From Gracilaria domingensis (Eukaryota > Rhodophyta > Florideophyceae > Gracilariales > Gracilariaceae), in assembly GCA_022539475.1 (NCBI GenBank), contig VCMS01000255.1, positions 1 to 32,709 on the forward strand: a stretch of DNA of 32,709 bases, written 5' to 3'. The position numbers and the translations under genes were made by a program. Below are positions 1-10,510 of the stretch, one piece after another; positions within the stretch are counted from its first letter, which is position 1, and each line of letters opens with the position of its first letter. The notes beneath the pieces are model-generated. The model did not search any database. It was given only the letters and a program-made list of their open reading frames with translations, and was not told the DNA's origin.

Positions 1-292
1 GAGTTGCTCACCTCTCTCTCGACTGGGGGCTATGTTCTTCTTCCGTCGACATACCTTTGTGGGTTTGTGACAAAAAAAGAATATGATCACCTCGACCACC
101 GGATGGGTAACAATGGTAGGCACGTAGAGTAGTTCATTCCTCCCTCTCAGCGTCACTGGGGATATATTGATGTTCTCTCACAATCCTTTCCCGGTTGTGA
201 TACAAGAGAAATACATCTCCAATGGAGGCCGGTAGAATTTAGTGTTTGTGATACACGTAAAGTAAAATGTAATAAACAATAATTTTATGCTA

Positions 293-612
293 CTATCTGC
301 TAACCAACCTTTCGAAACCAGCTATGACATGATCTGGGTTAACCTCAGAGCCAAAGATGGCAGATCTGCAACTGAAATGTTTGCACCGGCCTTCACTACT
401 GCTTTCACAGTACTCAGTCCAATACCTCCATCCACCTGTATCCCTATTTGGGTACAACTTCCTTGCATGTCGCACCTTATCAAGAACACCTCCATAAACG
501 CCTGTCCTCCAAACCCTGGCTCCACCGTCATCAACAATAACATGTCTACAACTCCTTCCTTCATAAGTGCTTCTACGACCTTTATAGACGTATTCGGGCG
601 ACCCAACTCCAT
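293..612 (-). pseudogene. RPE: Ribulose-phosphate 3-epimerase, C-terminal fragment
   Basis: RPE interconverts ribulose-5-phosphate and xylulose-5-phosphate in the pentose phosphate and Calvin pathways. Only the C-terminal half of the (beta/alpha)8 barrel is visible. The signature MTVEPGFGGQ, then IQVDGGI and AGAN, lie in one frame (about 612-370). The phosphate-binding end (SAIFGSEVNPDHVIAGF) continues in another frame to a stop at 293. The frame change falls at about 362-368, where a GG in the expected Gly codon reads as one G. Upstream of 612 the frame closes at once, and I find no N-terminal barrel strands or catalytic His-rich part before the neighbouring divergent gene. An AG acceptor-like site directly precedes the fragment, so a missing upstream exon is possible. 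Identity is secure; truncation versus an unseen exon is not. Confidence 0.85.
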
Positions 613-1013
613 CCTTTAAATTATGGCAATCCGAGTGAAGCTATAAAACCCGTTCACGTCATTTATGAAGCCAAAATGGCTCCTTTCATCCTGTATTCAA
701 GCTCCCCGTAACTCGTACTTTACAACTACTTTACAACTCAGGTTCGAAATCAGTTTCATTCATTGCACACTTTCTACTCTTCCACCTACCTTTCATAAAA
801 ATCATCACACTTTGTGCTTGTCGTCTCATACAATCCCTATCATTCATTCAGTACAATCACATATCATACATTTCGCTCACTTTCACAAAGTGAACCATGT
901 TCCCGTTCTGCGCTTCCCAACCGTTTGTACTTAAGTATCACTCTTTACCCCAGCAGTTCTCCGCCCCATCTTCCATTTTTATCGTCACACAAAAACATTC
1001 GAACACTTTCAAT
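613..1013. other. Intergenic, pyrimidine-rich leader region
   Basis: There is no convincing coding frame here. The plus strand is rich in C and T with repeated CATTCATT and CACTTT words and runs up to the ATG at 1014. It probably holds the promoter and 5' leader of the reductase-like gene. The divergent RPE fragment ends on its other side. Confidence 0.4.
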
Positions 1014-1912
1014 GAACTCCCAGTCCGACATGCCTCCCACTCCGCCTCCGAGTCCCAGATACTCTGACGTCCCTCAGGCCTCATCTCCCGCCCGAAGGAC
1101 TCGGGCCGTTATTGTTGGAAGGGGCGTATAGGTACCATGCTGGCGAACGAAGAAGATACGGTCATTTCCGCACACGAATTCTGCAGCATGGCTGCTACCT
1201 CTCATCTTTCTGATGTACCGATACTAGTTTGTGGAAGAACGAACACCCTGGAGACCGTAATTCAGGCTTGCCCTTATTCGCTCAGAGAGAATCTCGTTTT
1301 CTTCCAGAATGGAGACATCATACCATTGTTTCGAAGCTCGGTGTGGACAAATGTTCAAAAGTTGTCCTATACGTTGGTGTCCCCTCAAGAAACGCAGCTC
1401 CGCAGGATGGTGTCACTCCTCAAAGTCCGGATGGTCTCACTGTCGCAACAGGAAAGTGGGCCTCCAACGTTGCAGACAGGTTTAGGTCTATGGGTCTCAC
1501 TTGCGGGGTTGTCGACGAAGACACATTTCTCGTAAGCTATTATGAGAAGCTCGTGTGGCTATCAGCGTTCAACATCGTCGGGGCCTCAAGAGGTTTCATT
1601 CCTATGGACGTAGTCGCTACGGAGTGCAGTACGGTTGTGCTCACAATAATGAAAGAGCTGTTGAAGATAGTTTCGCTTAAGACAGGTACTACTTTCAACC
1701 TGGAAGAGACCGTTGGGCGACTTCTTGCATATGGGAAAACTCTCGTTGGCTTCCCTACTTCTTTCTCCGACTTTCAGTTTAGGAACGCGTACTTCTACGA
1801 CTTTTCCCGCCAAGAAAGAAACATTGTAGGCGGTGACCCCGCTCCTTTTCATCCAAACTACGTCAACGTTGTTAAGGAAAAGTTATCCCCCTCCCCATTC
1901 CCCCAGCTTTGA
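1014..1912 (+). CDS. Ketopantoate reductase-like (ApbA/PanE family) protein, two frame breaks
   Basis: This looks like an NAD(P)H-dependent 2-dehydropantoate reductase-type protein. It starts at the ATG at 1014 with a Pro/Ser-rich leader of about 30 residues. A Rossmann glycine motif (AVIVG, then RIGTMLA) follows but is split by a frame change in the G run at 1120-1124. The family's Asn-Gly signature appears as ENLVFFQNG. A second break at about 1329-1335 moves to the frame that carries the C-terminal helical domain, with KLVWLSAFNIVGA matching the family's catalytic Lys and K-x3-N-x2-N-like helix. The frame ends at 1912. Each break is repaired by restoring a single G in a short G run, so they may be sequence errors. 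The exact substrate cannot be told; several reductases share this fold. Confidence 0.65.
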
Positions 1913-2467
1913 GGTTAGAACACATGACTTTTCGGTGTTGTAGAACGCTTTTAGAGAAAGTTAAACATAAAAGTTACTTTAATCGAAATGACCTGTTTCC
2001 TATTACATTACTTATATTGTTCGTCCTTTCTGTTGGTTCAAATATGCCCTTTAAATCCTACATACCGTTATGCCACTAATACTTGTCGATAAAATTTTGC
2101 TAGATAGAAAATGGTCATTCCATATCATTAAGTGCACGATACTAGTAACGAAACAAGTACAAAAATTGTGATATTTCTGAAGAACTAAGCGTTTGCATTA
2201 CTTGGGGCAACCGTAAAAGTAAGGTAAACCTTTCGTGGGTTTCAACCCGTAATGGAGGTTGTTTTACTCTTCTTGATTTCTAAGCTCATGTTAAAGATAT
2301 TTACAGTTTTGCTTTACCCACCTTGAACCGCGTACATATAATTTATGACTAATCATCCTTTCTTTTATCAAATCGATGCAAAATACTTCTCCTCTAGTAA
2401 CGTTTTTAAAACGTACTACAACCGTATATGGTCGTTCTTAGACTCTTTTTATACCTACGAAACAAAC

Positions 2468-2470
<3 letters not shown>
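1913..2470. other. AT-rich intergenic region
   Basis: This AT-rich stretch has no supported gene. It holds the 3' region of the reductase-like gene and probably the promoter of the HAD gene starting at 2602. Confidence 0.5.

Positions 2471-2523
<53 letters not shown>
2471..2523. repeat. T53 homopolymer
   Basis: An uninterrupted run of 53 T lies about 80 bp upstream of the HAD start codon. It could be a poly(dA:dT) promoter tract or the poly(A) end of a minus-strand retroposed copy. I see no retroelement body next to it. The length in the assembly is likely imprecise. Confidence 0.95.
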
Positions 2524-2524
<1 letters not shown>

Positions 2525-2601
2525 TGAACATCAATCACATCCTTCTCATTCGTATACCCACACCCATTTGCAAAACGAACCCTTTCGAAAGCTTTCAAAA
2601 C

Positions 2602-3288
2602 ATGTATAACTCGGAAGTTAGAGCCCAAGAAGTAACTCCTCAGCAGCTGGCTAACGAAATATTCGAAAATGGCTACGCCGTGATTAGTGATGTTGACGGT
2701 ACTCTGAAAAGAGCTGGAGAGAACATTCCTGCCGAAACAGTCAAATGCATGAGTACATCAACGCACGCGTTGGTCTCGGAATTGCTACCGGGCGATATAT
2801 AGAGGATGCCGAGAGTTCATTGGAGCACCTGGGTGGCTACACTTTTGGCATCTCTGGAAACCAAGGCGCACGGGTGAGATTATCCAATGGTACTGAAATT
2901 GATCAGGACCTTGACAGGGAAGGTTACGAAAGATGTGCAGCCGAACTTGAGAGACTTGCACTCTCCTTAAATGAATCGCACGGACTTCACGAAGAGCGTC
3001 AACAAGCAGTGGTGAGCACTAGAAAAGACAGTGGACTCCCTAACTTCACGTACAATGGACTCTCGAAGTGGAAAACAGAAGTTAACTCCGGTATTTCAAA
3101 AGTGTTGACATCCTTTCCGAACCTGGTTGCGTATTCTCAAGATGAAAACTGTGACATAGGGGACATTCTTTTCACGAAAAAATAGTGGGGCGCTAGCCTT
3201 GGTTGAAAACGACCCCCAGTTCGACACACATTTAATCGTTGCTTTCGGGAATGCTTCCAATGATGGCCCTCTATCCCAGTGGAAATGG
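2602..3288 (+). pseudogene. HAD-superfamily phosphatase, 5' part, split by insertion
   Basis: This is the first four fifths of a HAD hydrolase of the Cof/trehalose-phosphatase-like type (class IIB cap). Motif I is present as SDVDGTL with both Asp residues, motif II-like Thr as IATGR, and motif IV-like residues as AFGNASNDGPL. It aligns end to end with the intact paralogue at 22200-23060. Three single-base breaks are inferred from that alignment: a lost G at 2750-2751, an extra A in the A6 run at 3177-3182, and a lost C at 3275-3277. Homology stops at 3288, and the missing C-terminus is found 18.7 kb away at 21950. Substrate unknown; probably a small sugar phosphate by family. Confidence 0.75.
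3282..3288. repeat. Candidate left target-site duplication (GAAATGG)
   Basis: GAAATGG occurs here at the end of the HAD 5' part and again at 21950-21956, at the start of the HAD 3' part. Joining across one copy restores alignment to the paralogue apart from one base. The boundary may be off by a few bases because AAATGGGAGATATA recurs at about 3390 inside the insert. Confidence 0.5.
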
Positions 3289-3600
3289 GAGATATAGTTT
3301 TGGTATATATTTGATGTAAAGTGTGGATTTTGGATATAATTTTTATATAATTTTGATATAGATTTCATATAAACTGCGTTTATGGGTCAAAATGGGAGAT
3401 ATAATATCGATACCGAATCGATACAGTTCTGAACCCGTCCTGTTTTCAGATATAAATTGAGTACAACTTCGATAAATGCCGTTGTTAGATAAAGTCTCGA
3501 TAAAGCAAAGCGTGATATAAAGATGATATTTCTCTGATGTGTGCTGGATATAAAATGCCTCCGATATGGAACTGATGCACGTTGGATATGTTTCGGAGAG
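3289..3600 (+). repeat. Left subterminal GATA array
   Basis: By eye I count 15 GATA words (mostly GATATA or CGATA) on the plus strand and a single TATC in about 310 bp, where roughly one each is expected. The segment is AT-rich and noncoding. The orientation is opposite to the right-end array at 21690-21949. Confidence 0.75.
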
Positions 3601-3803
3601 GCTGTTGCCGGAGATGGCTCAAATTTTGCTCAACGGTATCGTCTCCACGCAGGCCTTTAGTCATATTCCCGTCCCGCCCTGGGCCGCCTTCGCAGTCGCT
3701 GCACCGGTAATTTCTCAAAAGGCTTTCCATCCCAAAGACAACCTGGCAGCACCATCGTTTACAACTCTATGGCTATTAGAAACATGAACTGCCCATGAAC
3801 TGC

Positions 3804-4579
3804 TCAGCGGTGACAGAAGACGGGCGTGACTTTAACGTAGGCGGCGCATGGTGTAACCTCTGGGCGCTCATCGAGCGGCCACGTCGCGAACCGGTTTGAA
3901 CGAACGCCTGTGAATGGCGCACGGACCGTGCTGCATGAGCTCCTGGCGGTGGAGCTGAGTAGGGTAGCCCACGCTGCGCTGGAAGTTTTAGTGCAGATAT
4001 TGGCTGGCAAACCGGCGTATGATATCATCACGCAGAACCTTGGCCACAATGCTTGCGGTCGCCACTAAGGTAACGAGCGCATCGCCGCCATCCACAGCGC
4101 GCTGTGCGCATGACGGGCGGGCAGTGCGAGATGGCCGTTCACAAACAGCAGCTGCGGCAACCACGGCAGCAGCAGCACCGCGTCAAGCATGGAGTCCAGG
4201 CGCACGATAAGCACGTTGCTGTGGTCGATGACGGCCGGCGCCACGACGCAGCGCGCGACGCGCAGAGCCGGGTGCTTGCAAACGTGGTGAACCAACGTGC
4301 CACTGTGTCTCTGCGAGTCGCTCAGGCGCTTGAAGTGGTCCAAGAGCGGGTGTAACGGGCGTCAAGCGCAAAACAATCGGGAGTCGAGCGCCACAGTGGA
4401 CGCAGAGTTGTAAAAGGGGTAGATAGCGAAAGCGCGTGCACCGCGAAGCGGCGCAGATAAGGCGACGTACACGCGAGCGCGAGCGCGGGTGCGGTCGTAC
4501 CGGTATGCGTAGCGCGTGCGCGAAGCACGTGCACGACTCCCAGCAGCACGTCGTACGGGAGGCAGCATGGCTGGCGCAT
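3804..4579 (-). pseudogene. F-box-like protein, frame-broken
   Basis: From the ATG at 4579 the frame reads CLPYDVLLGVVHVL, then ALACTSPYLRRF and TTLRPLW, which resembles an F-box (substrate adaptor of SCF ubiquitin ligases). A frame change near 4350 leads into HFKRLSDSQRHSGTLVHHV and a leucine-rich stretch (LLLPWLPQLLFVNGHLALP), as in F-box/LRR-like proteins. Another change near 4050 leads to a last stretch ending at 3804. Base composition is GC-rich, like the acyltransferase gene upstream of it. The F-box call rests on a short, divergent motif, so it is tentative. Confidence 0.4.
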
Positions 4580-4657
4580 CGGTGCAATGCGAGCGCGCGG
4601 CGCGGAGGCGCTACGAGTAGAACGAGGCTGCACCGAAGAGCATATCCACAGAGTGGA

Positions 4658-4702
4658 TAGCAGCTCTACCGGTGTGGAATTTCCACACTGGTAGAGCTGC
4701 TA
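4658..4702. repeat. 45-bp near-perfect palindrome
   Basis: The arms TAGCAGCTCTACC..GTGTGGAA pair with TTCCACAC..GGTAGAGCTGCTA around one central base, with one mismatched pair. It lies just downstream of the acyltransferase stop and upstream of the F-box-like gene. It could fold as a stem-loop in RNA (3'-end processing) or be the footprint of a small inverted-repeat element. Confidence 0.85.
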
Positions 4703-4782
4703 CAGTCGTGGGTTTTAGGGATAGCGCGCGAGTGCGCGCAGCTTACAGCGCGCCCGGTGTATATTACAATACTGCATTCGTG

Positions 4783-6419
4783 TCAGGAATGCACAAGCGC
4801 AGCGAAGCGGCTCAGGTAGTCGGGCAAGTAGAGCATGCCCATGCTGCACTTGCCAGCGAAGAGCATGCTCCACATGAGCACGTTGCTCGCGCGCTGTCGC
4901 TCCAGTGCTCCGGCAAGCGCTTCAGCGGCAGCTGCGACAGTATGCCTAGGAACACGTACGGCTGCAGCATGCGGAAGTCGTAGAATGCGACGTACTCGTG
5001 CAGGATCGCACTCAGCAGGAACGTCCCCAGCGCCGCCATGCTGCGCCCACCTTGCCCTCGACGTACAGGTGGCGCTCGCACCACTCGTACATTAGCACGT
5101 TCCATTCGCGCCAGAACGCCTGCAGCGTCGTCGCGTTCCATCACTTGCGGTAGAACTGCCTGTCTGCGAAGCGCGTCATCTCCGCCACTACGTTCAGCGC
5201 GCAGTGAATAACTCGAAGAATAGCAGCAGCCAGATGAAGAAGCACGGCAGCGCCAGTTTCACCATGTACCACAGCAGTCGCGGCTCGTCGTCCGTGCCGC
5301 GCCCGAGCCGCCAGTTTGGCACGCAGAACTGCATGGTCAGCACATACTGAATCACCATGGACATCACCATCTGGATGCTGTACCACCCTACGTATCGGAC
5401 CGCACCGTGGGAGTGCGCGGGTAGCTCGTTTCGTACACCAGCTCCGGCGCCACCGCATAGTACAACATACTGCCGGCCGTCAGGTTGCGCGGGTATTTCA
5501 CTCGCTTGCTGCTTGCTGCATTGGAGCGTCCGCGCGAGTCCAACGAAGATTCCGATGCTGCACTAGTGGTTGCCGTCGTTGTGGTTGTGGTTGTGTTTGT
5601 TGTTGTTGTTGTCGTCCCGTCGCCGTCGCCGTCGCTGCTGCCGCCGTCGTCGTAGTCATTCGGTTATTTTCGTTTGACGCACTTGCGCGCAATCGCTGGC
5701 GCTGACGTTGCATGCGGCGAAGCTGAGTCTCCTTATCCAGCAGCAGGTTGGTCAGCACATAGCTGTGCTGCTTGAGCGCCGCTGCCACGAACAACATGCC
5801 ATGAATCAGTCCGAACAACGGATTCACCTGCGCCAGAAACAGCAGCTTGGTGGCCACAGTGAAGAACAATGACAAACCTAAGCCGGTGCAGAATAAGCGT
5901 TTGGTGCACGGTAAGTTATCTTGTCTGCATACCCTTTGGGATGAAGTACGCCACAAAAAACGGCAACGGCAGTATGAAAGTAAGAAACAGCAAACGCACG
6001 GCGTGCTTGAACAAAGTGCCGTAACAAATGGAACTCGGCCACGCGCCAAAACCTTCCTCCAAAACATTCCTGACAAACAGAAACGCCAGACAAAACGCAA
6101 GCAGCATGAACGACAGGTTGTAAAAACCCCTCTAGACGATCAGACTTGAGCTCCTCTAGAAGCTCGATAGGACGGAGTTCGTTTCCATAATATTCTTCAA
6201 GTGGCGCGCCCGGGCGCGCGGTTCGTGAACTTACAGTGACGGGCGAGAGACGGAGTCGGCATCTATTTCAGAGGAGGAGGAGGGAGGACTTGACGGTGGG
6301 CGCACATCGTAGTCGGACGGTCGCGAAGAGTTGTGCGTGTAAGCAATTGACACTTTGAGGGCTTGCACGAGCTGCGACCGTCGCTGGGGCAGCGAGGGCG
6401 ACAGTTCCACGCTGCGCAT
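4783..6419 (-). pseudogene. MBOAT acyltransferase (sterol O-acyltransferase/DGAT1-like), disrupted
   Basis: The family makes steryl esters or triacylglycerol from acyl-CoA in the endoplasmic reticulum. Family marks in order are RPSL then GFYNLSF, several membrane spans, AEMTRFADRQFYR, WNATTL, WREWNVLMYEW, and SAILHEY with the invariant His, then YVFLGILSQLPL. A 105-nt GT-AG intron (6130-6234) joins RPSL to GFYNL in frame. Damage: a frame change near 5930, single-base losses near 5200, 5045 and 4890, and an in-frame TGA at 5142-5144 replacing the first Trp of the usual FYxDWWN motif. A loop is swollen by Thr/Ala/Gln trinucleotide repeats. The start is uncertain (ATG at 6419 is one option). The stop is at 4783-4785. 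Sterol versus diacylglycerol acceptor cannot be told. Confidence 0.8.
5568..5655. repeat. Impure trinucleotide repeat in MBOAT loop
   Basis: Runs of GTT, GTC, GCC and GCT (plus-strand reading) encode poly-Gln, Ala-Thr and Thr runs in the minus-strand acyltransferase frame. They fall between membrane segments, where family members have a variable loop. Confidence 0.8.
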
Positions 6420-7897
6420 GACGCGCTCGGCAAAGCCTGCAATGTTGAAGGCGCTAATGTTGGCGGTGGGGAAAGCAAGAGCGGAGTGGGAAGGAAGACA
6501 AGCGCACAGAGACGGCGAAAGAATCAATCAAAACCCTTTTAAAGGCGTTGGCAATGAGGGGAAGGTGAGCAGTGATCACGGCGGCGAAGGTAGAAGGTGA
6601 GAAATGGCGGAGGGTCGAAGCTATGGCGATGCGAAAGAGCTGGCGGGCGGTACGTGCTCGCACAATGAGCTTGCACGCGGGGCGCGAGCGCGACAGTGGC
6701 GAAGAGAAGCGCCTGAAAATAAGCGTGCCGCGCGGGCTCGTTGACGTGAAGCGCTTGAAACCGCAAACGGCCAATCAGCCGCGTGCAAATGGCGCCAACG
6801 CTTTGCCCACCTGCTGGCCACGTGCGTTTTCGTTCGAGCAGCACACGCCTTTTTTTCACGCGTGTGGAATCGCCGCTGGCGCACGTCCTCGTAACTGTCG
6901 TGCACTTCGTCGACGTGCTTTGTGCGGCGCCGTACATGCTTGATGCTCGTCTGGCTTGTGCGACATCAGCGTGATCGCTTGGCGAAGCGGGAGCACGTAC
7001 AATTTGCTCGCAACCTTCTCTGGTGCTTGAGTGTCGCGCTGAGTCAGGCATGTCGCAAAGTCAGTTCCGCTTTCGACACTGCGCTGAATGGGCGCTAGTC
7101 TACCGCGTCGAGCATGCCCACATGATTAGTCCTCTTATCCATTTGCTTTGCCTTGCTACCGGTTTCAGTGAGCTTGTACGAGTGCCATTTTGGAACGTAC
7201 ATCTTGTATCCGCATGTTGTAAGCGCAGCAGCAACCCCGGCGCATGTTCTAGACCAATTGCATACCGTCTGTTCGTTTCTTGTTCGACATCCTCCTGAGG
7301 GCCGCAAGCACGTACCATCGAGAATCCGAATCGCAGATTCACCCGAGTATCGATACGAGTGTCGCTTGCGAACCTTCGACACCGTGAACGCCATTTATGT
7401 TCTTCGACATTAATGCATGAACGCTTAGTTAACGCGCAGTGTCTTCTTCTTTCTGCGTGTGTCTTTCGCTCACACAAGCAAAATCCTTATCGCAGGGTCC
7501 TTTCGCCAAGGCACGTACTACATCACGTGCTTGTCGTTACTGGAAAACAAGCCGTTATTCCTGAAGAAGCGCAGATTTGCGAACAGCGTGTCTTCGGGAA
7601 CATTAGCGTCCATCATCCTGGCCATCCAGGGTAGGTATTGTTTATAGCCAGCTTTTGCAAACTACAACGCTCTATCGCTGGCAAACATGCTGATACAATG
7701 CTCTTTGTTACTAGAAGCATTTCATATGCTGCAAAATACTCTTTCCAACATGCCGAGTAGAATGGTCATAAAGATAATGCCTTCCGAATGTAGTCTTGTC
7801 AAAAGCAACGAAGCCTGTGAGGCACTACAACGCCTGCGCGCTTTCCCAGACATGAATTCCCAAATGGGCATACAGTCACGGCGCTGATCTGATCGAT
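6420..7897. other. GC-rich region with short unassigned frames
   Basis: The acyltransferase 5' region and promoter probably lie at 6420-6800. On the plus strand, frames at about 7150-7413 and 7459-7636 have a protein-like look, the second with a hydrophobic stretch (GTLASIILAIQG), but I recognise no domain. They could be 5' exons of the hydroxylase-like gene or a separate broken gene. Confidence 0.3.
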
Positions 7898-9339
7898 ATG
7901 ATTGCGGAAAAAGGCGCCAAAAATATCAAATACGTCACCTATCGGTTAAAATGCGCAATGTGCTTTGTCACCAACAGCATCGTTCTCGTTTCCCCACCTC
8001 GATCTGAAAGGAACCAGGGAGCGTCCCGCACCTTGGGCGCGATGAAAGATCAGCGCGGAGGTGCTAGACGAAGACAACGCCTACATCCTGACCTCCTGCG
8101 TCCCAACGCGCCAAATCTGGAGCATTTGAGACCAGCAACAATTCCTTCGGTGAACAACATCCAGATTCCCGCAAAGTCCCGTACAACACTATTTCCTTGG
8201 CACAGTACCGTCATTCTCATTGCAGAAATCCTGCTGGGAAAGTTTCACAATCAAATATTTCGTCAAGTCCAGAACATCGCAAATGAAGTTCGATCGCATT
8301 GCGAGTTTAGCGAAATCTGCGCATGGTATGAGAAACGTCCGCACCTAGAAGATGTACGCTTATCTTCTTCTGTTTGGGACGTACCTCGCAAGCATCTTAC
8401 GTCCAACTACAGTGCTTTACATCACCTCAGAAAAGGTGTCAGTGTCAAGGTGCAATCGCAGTATCCAAGAGTTTTCTGCATGTCGGCAGTTCTTGATGAA
8501 GGCGAGGTACAATTGTTAACGAATGCGGCCGAAAAGGCGTTTTCTGGAGAGTTGTTCGACACAAACGATGTACGAGAAACTGTGCTCTATGTGAAGGACA
8601 CGCACACGGTAGGTATAGCACGCACTTGTCTTGCCCTATTTTGATTGTCGTCTTCAGTCGGGCGGACCACTGATTCTAATTTGCTTTCCCATGACGAGAG
8701 CAGGACATTGCTGAACTTTTGGGGAAGGTCGTCAGATTGATTGGATTGCCCACTAAACGCTACGTCGAGGAGTTGGTTTTTCGTCGCTATGACCGACATA
8801 CGCATATCAAATCGGAAGCATCATGGTGCCACAGCGGAGAAGCAAAGAATACAAGTGAACCGTTTGCGGGCTGCGGATGTGCCGCCGTGGCACTGCTCAC
8901 TTTAGAGAGCCCAGAACATGGCGGGACCGACATCGTGTTCAGTGGTACTGTCGACGACCACCCTCTTGATGAAACGCGCGTGACAACTCAAGTAGGGGAT
9001 ATGCTAACCTGGTTTACTATTCATCCTATGACAGAAAGGGCACAGCAGGTGCATCATAGAACACAGCCGATCCTACAATTCACCAAATTGGTAGCTGAAC
9101 TGCACATTCGGAATTGCTCCTGGTTGAAGAACAAGCCGCGCGTGGGCGATGCGCGAATAAAGAGCGCGGAGAGCAAGGTGAGCGTTTCGCCATCACCGTC
9201 AGATGCGCAGGTGTCGTATAACAATCGGAATGATGCGGACATGGATAGGGCAGCAACGCACAAAGCAGGAAACGATGCTGAACGCTCAAAAGTTGGCGCC
9301 GACTTGACAGAATTGCTGCGGGGGCGAGAGTGGCGATAA
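7898..9339 (+). CDS. Prolyl 4-hydroxylase-like 2OG-Fe(II) oxygenase, two exons
   Basis: Prolyl 4-hydroxylases hydroxylate proline using 2-oxoglutarate, Fe(II) and O2. Exon 1 (7898-8608) ends with a helix-rich lead (VFCMSAVLDEGEVQLLTNA) and exon 2 (8704-9339) continues in phase after a 95-nt GT-AG intron (8609-8703). Exon 2 shows the family's E-x-L-x-x-RY start (EELVFRRYDRH), the GGTDIVF strand (usual GGET-F), the GDMLTWF strand, and a distal VHH before TQPI. Where the HxD iron ligand is expected, the sequence reads near HIKSEAS and no HxD is present, so it may be inactive. The C-terminal 80 residues are polar. The start is uncertain; the first ATG in frame is 7898 and another lies at 8042. 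The gene converges on the PP2C gene. Confidence 0.6.
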
Positions 9340-9475
9340 GTGTGACCATTGCAACGTAGACTTGGGGGGAAAGCTGTAAATAATGATAAGCTAACCTGAT
9401 GTGACTGTCGGAGCATGAAGACAGATTGCAAGAGGTTTTATGGCTATACAGGAGTTAGGTATTTGATGACTACAT

Positions 9476-10510
9476 TTAGCGAGAATTGCCCGCGTGGAAG
9501 AGACGTAGTAGAGATTTGACGCTGGGCAGCTTGCCGTTGCGACGCTTGACGCTTGTTGATGAGGAGCTTGCTGATGAAGACGACGTTGACTGCAGCGGCA
9601 CTGAAGTCTCCCAGTGAAGGCATTTGAACTGCTGCGGAACTTGTGGCGCGTCGTCGACGCGCACACCTTGCAACGGCTGATGGTGGGCGGTGGCACGAAC
9701 ATACTCAGCGTACTGCTGCTGTGACACGTTGAGTTGAAGGAATATCAAGGTGACGTTATCGCGAGAGTTGAATCGCAACGCCTCGTTGACAATGGTTCGT
9801 GCATGCTCTGGCAGCGGCTCCGTGTGCGCTTCATTGAGCGCCATGGATGCCAGCTCCTGCTCGTCCAACAAGTCTGTATTCCACAGTTCATCGGTGGCAA
9901 GCAGGATGCGGCTGTGGTTACTCTGCATGTGGTGCTTGGAGATCTGCGGGTCGGCCGACAGGGCGCTGGTTGCGTCAAGCTTGTGATCGCCATCTCCGAG
10001 TGCACGCGTGACGTCGAGGTGCTTATCCGGACCGAGCATGCGGCCGTTGCGAATGATGGCCCCCGCCTGCTGCAAGCTCTTGAGCTCGTGTGCGTCGCGG
10101 ACGCTGTGCGAGGCCTTCAAGGCGCGATACGAGCCGTCCTCGAAGGCGAGCAATGCGACTTTCGCCCGCGTTAGCAACGAAAAGAAGGCCGTTGACAAAC
10201 AGCAGGCACAAGGCGGTGCTGTCGGAAACCCACCGCTCCGCGCTCATCTTCAGCAGCCTGACCTCAAGCCCAGCAACAGCGGCATGTTGCAACACCTCCT
10301 GGCAACTGGGAAACACGCGCTTATTCCAACGTTCGTCTCCCAGCACCCCCGAGACGACGCGCGCGCACAAACTCGGTGGCGACCACGCCGCAATGGCCGT
10401 CCAGCACGGCGTAGAGTGCGAGAGAGCCCTACACAATGTGCGCGCCCTCCCATGCGACGAAGCAGTCCTACTGCGTCTGGAGCCAACAAGATTGCGCGCC
10501 CCAAACACAA
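9476..10510 (-). pseudogene. PP2C-family Ser/Thr phosphatase, frame-broken
   Basis: PP2C enzymes are Mn/Mg-dependent protein phosphatases. Visible marks are YAVLDGHCG (metal motif DGHGG with a Gly-to-Cys change, about 10389-10415), DSTALCLLFVNGLLFVANAG then ESRIA, DVTRALGD, LLATDELWNTD (usual ATDGLWD) and SRDNVTLIF, which carries the last metal-binding Asp. The tail is a Ser-rich stretch and a basic end. The frame changes at 10145-10154, between ESRIA and LLAFEDGSYRA, and again near 10370, after DGHCG. Both are single-base shifts. The 5' end is not resolved; the frame before the DGH motif meets a TAG. Without the breaks the metal site would be mostly complete. Confidence 0.75.

Noticed and set aside
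735..755. GGTTCGAAATC, resembling a tRNA B-box
   Set aside because: No A-box, no acceptor stem and no anticodon arm can be folded around it.
3485..3787. Short frames on both strands within the left end of the insert
   Set aside because: No domain, they overlap each other, and they lie in or next to the GATA array.
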